A stretch of 64,000 nt of DNA from Sceloporus undulatus (Eukaryota; Chordata; Lepidosauria; Squamata; Phrynosomatidae), in assembly GCF_019175285.1 (NCBI RefSeq), contig NC_056527.1, positions 103,778,377-103,842,376 on the forward strand. The letters run 5' to 3'. The notes beneath the pieces were generated by a model. It was not told the origin of the DNA, did not search any database, and worked only from the letters and a program-made list of their open reading frames with translations. Below, one piece after another: positions 63,946 through 64,000 of this stretch (positions are counted from its first letter, which is position 1; every line of letters begins with the position of its first letter). The position numbers were made by a program, and so were the translations under genes.

Positions 63946-64000
63946 TTATGTACCTCTCTGTGTGCAAATATGTGTATGTATGCAGGTGACTGTGTACATA

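Overview
The window looks like chromosomal DNA of a squamate reptile, probably a lizard; I cannot name the species. It holds multi-exon genes with GT-AG introns, many tRNA-headed SINEs whose tails match Bov-B LINEs (Sauria-type), RTE/Bov-B and CR1-like LINE pieces, and several hAT-like MITEs, including a SPIN-like one.

Two protein genes are supported, both on the + strand. The first (2246-30515) is a complete nine-exon aspartic protease gene. All eight introns have GT-AG ends and the joined frame encodes 455 residues: a signal peptide, a propeptide, a pepsin-fold body with both catalytic aspartates, and a Thr/Ala-rich C-terminal tail. The exon phases follow the cathepsin D/napsin pattern, and the sequence around the second active site is closest to napsin A. 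The second (48390-48989) is the first coding exon of KCNC3 (Kv3.3), encoding the N-terminal inactivation segment and the T1 tetramerisation domain. It lies in a CpG-rich promoter region, and the rest of the gene is beyond the right edge. From memory, the order NAPSA then KCNC3 on one strand is also the mammalian arrangement, which supports both names.

Layout: 1-290 is GC-rich sequence with a strong foldback. 291-2245 is upstream flank with a SINE and a short promoter. 2246-30515 is NAPSA; its 8.6-kb first intron contains an N gap flanked by two copies of a 2.4-kb block, the first copy looking like error-rich assembly residue. 30516-47690 is intergenic: SINEs, MITEs, a purine-rich block with a GGAA microsatellite (38.2-40.5 kb), a roughly 50-bp minisatellite (45 kb) and a foldback (46.7 kb). 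47690-48990 is the KCNC3 CpG-rich region and exon 1. 48990-64000 is KCNC3 intron 1, with SINEs, a CR1-like fragment and a locally multiplied 200-bp repeat.

The two genes have no known shared pathway: one is a secretory/lysosomal protease and the other a fast-repolarising neuronal potassium channel. I found no clearly undescribed biological system. The most notable items are a Trp/Lys-rich insertion in the napsin C-lobe, a mucin-like tail on the same protein, a candidate out-of-frame microexon, start-codon contexts in KCNC3 that predict two N-termini, and the probable false duplication at the gap.
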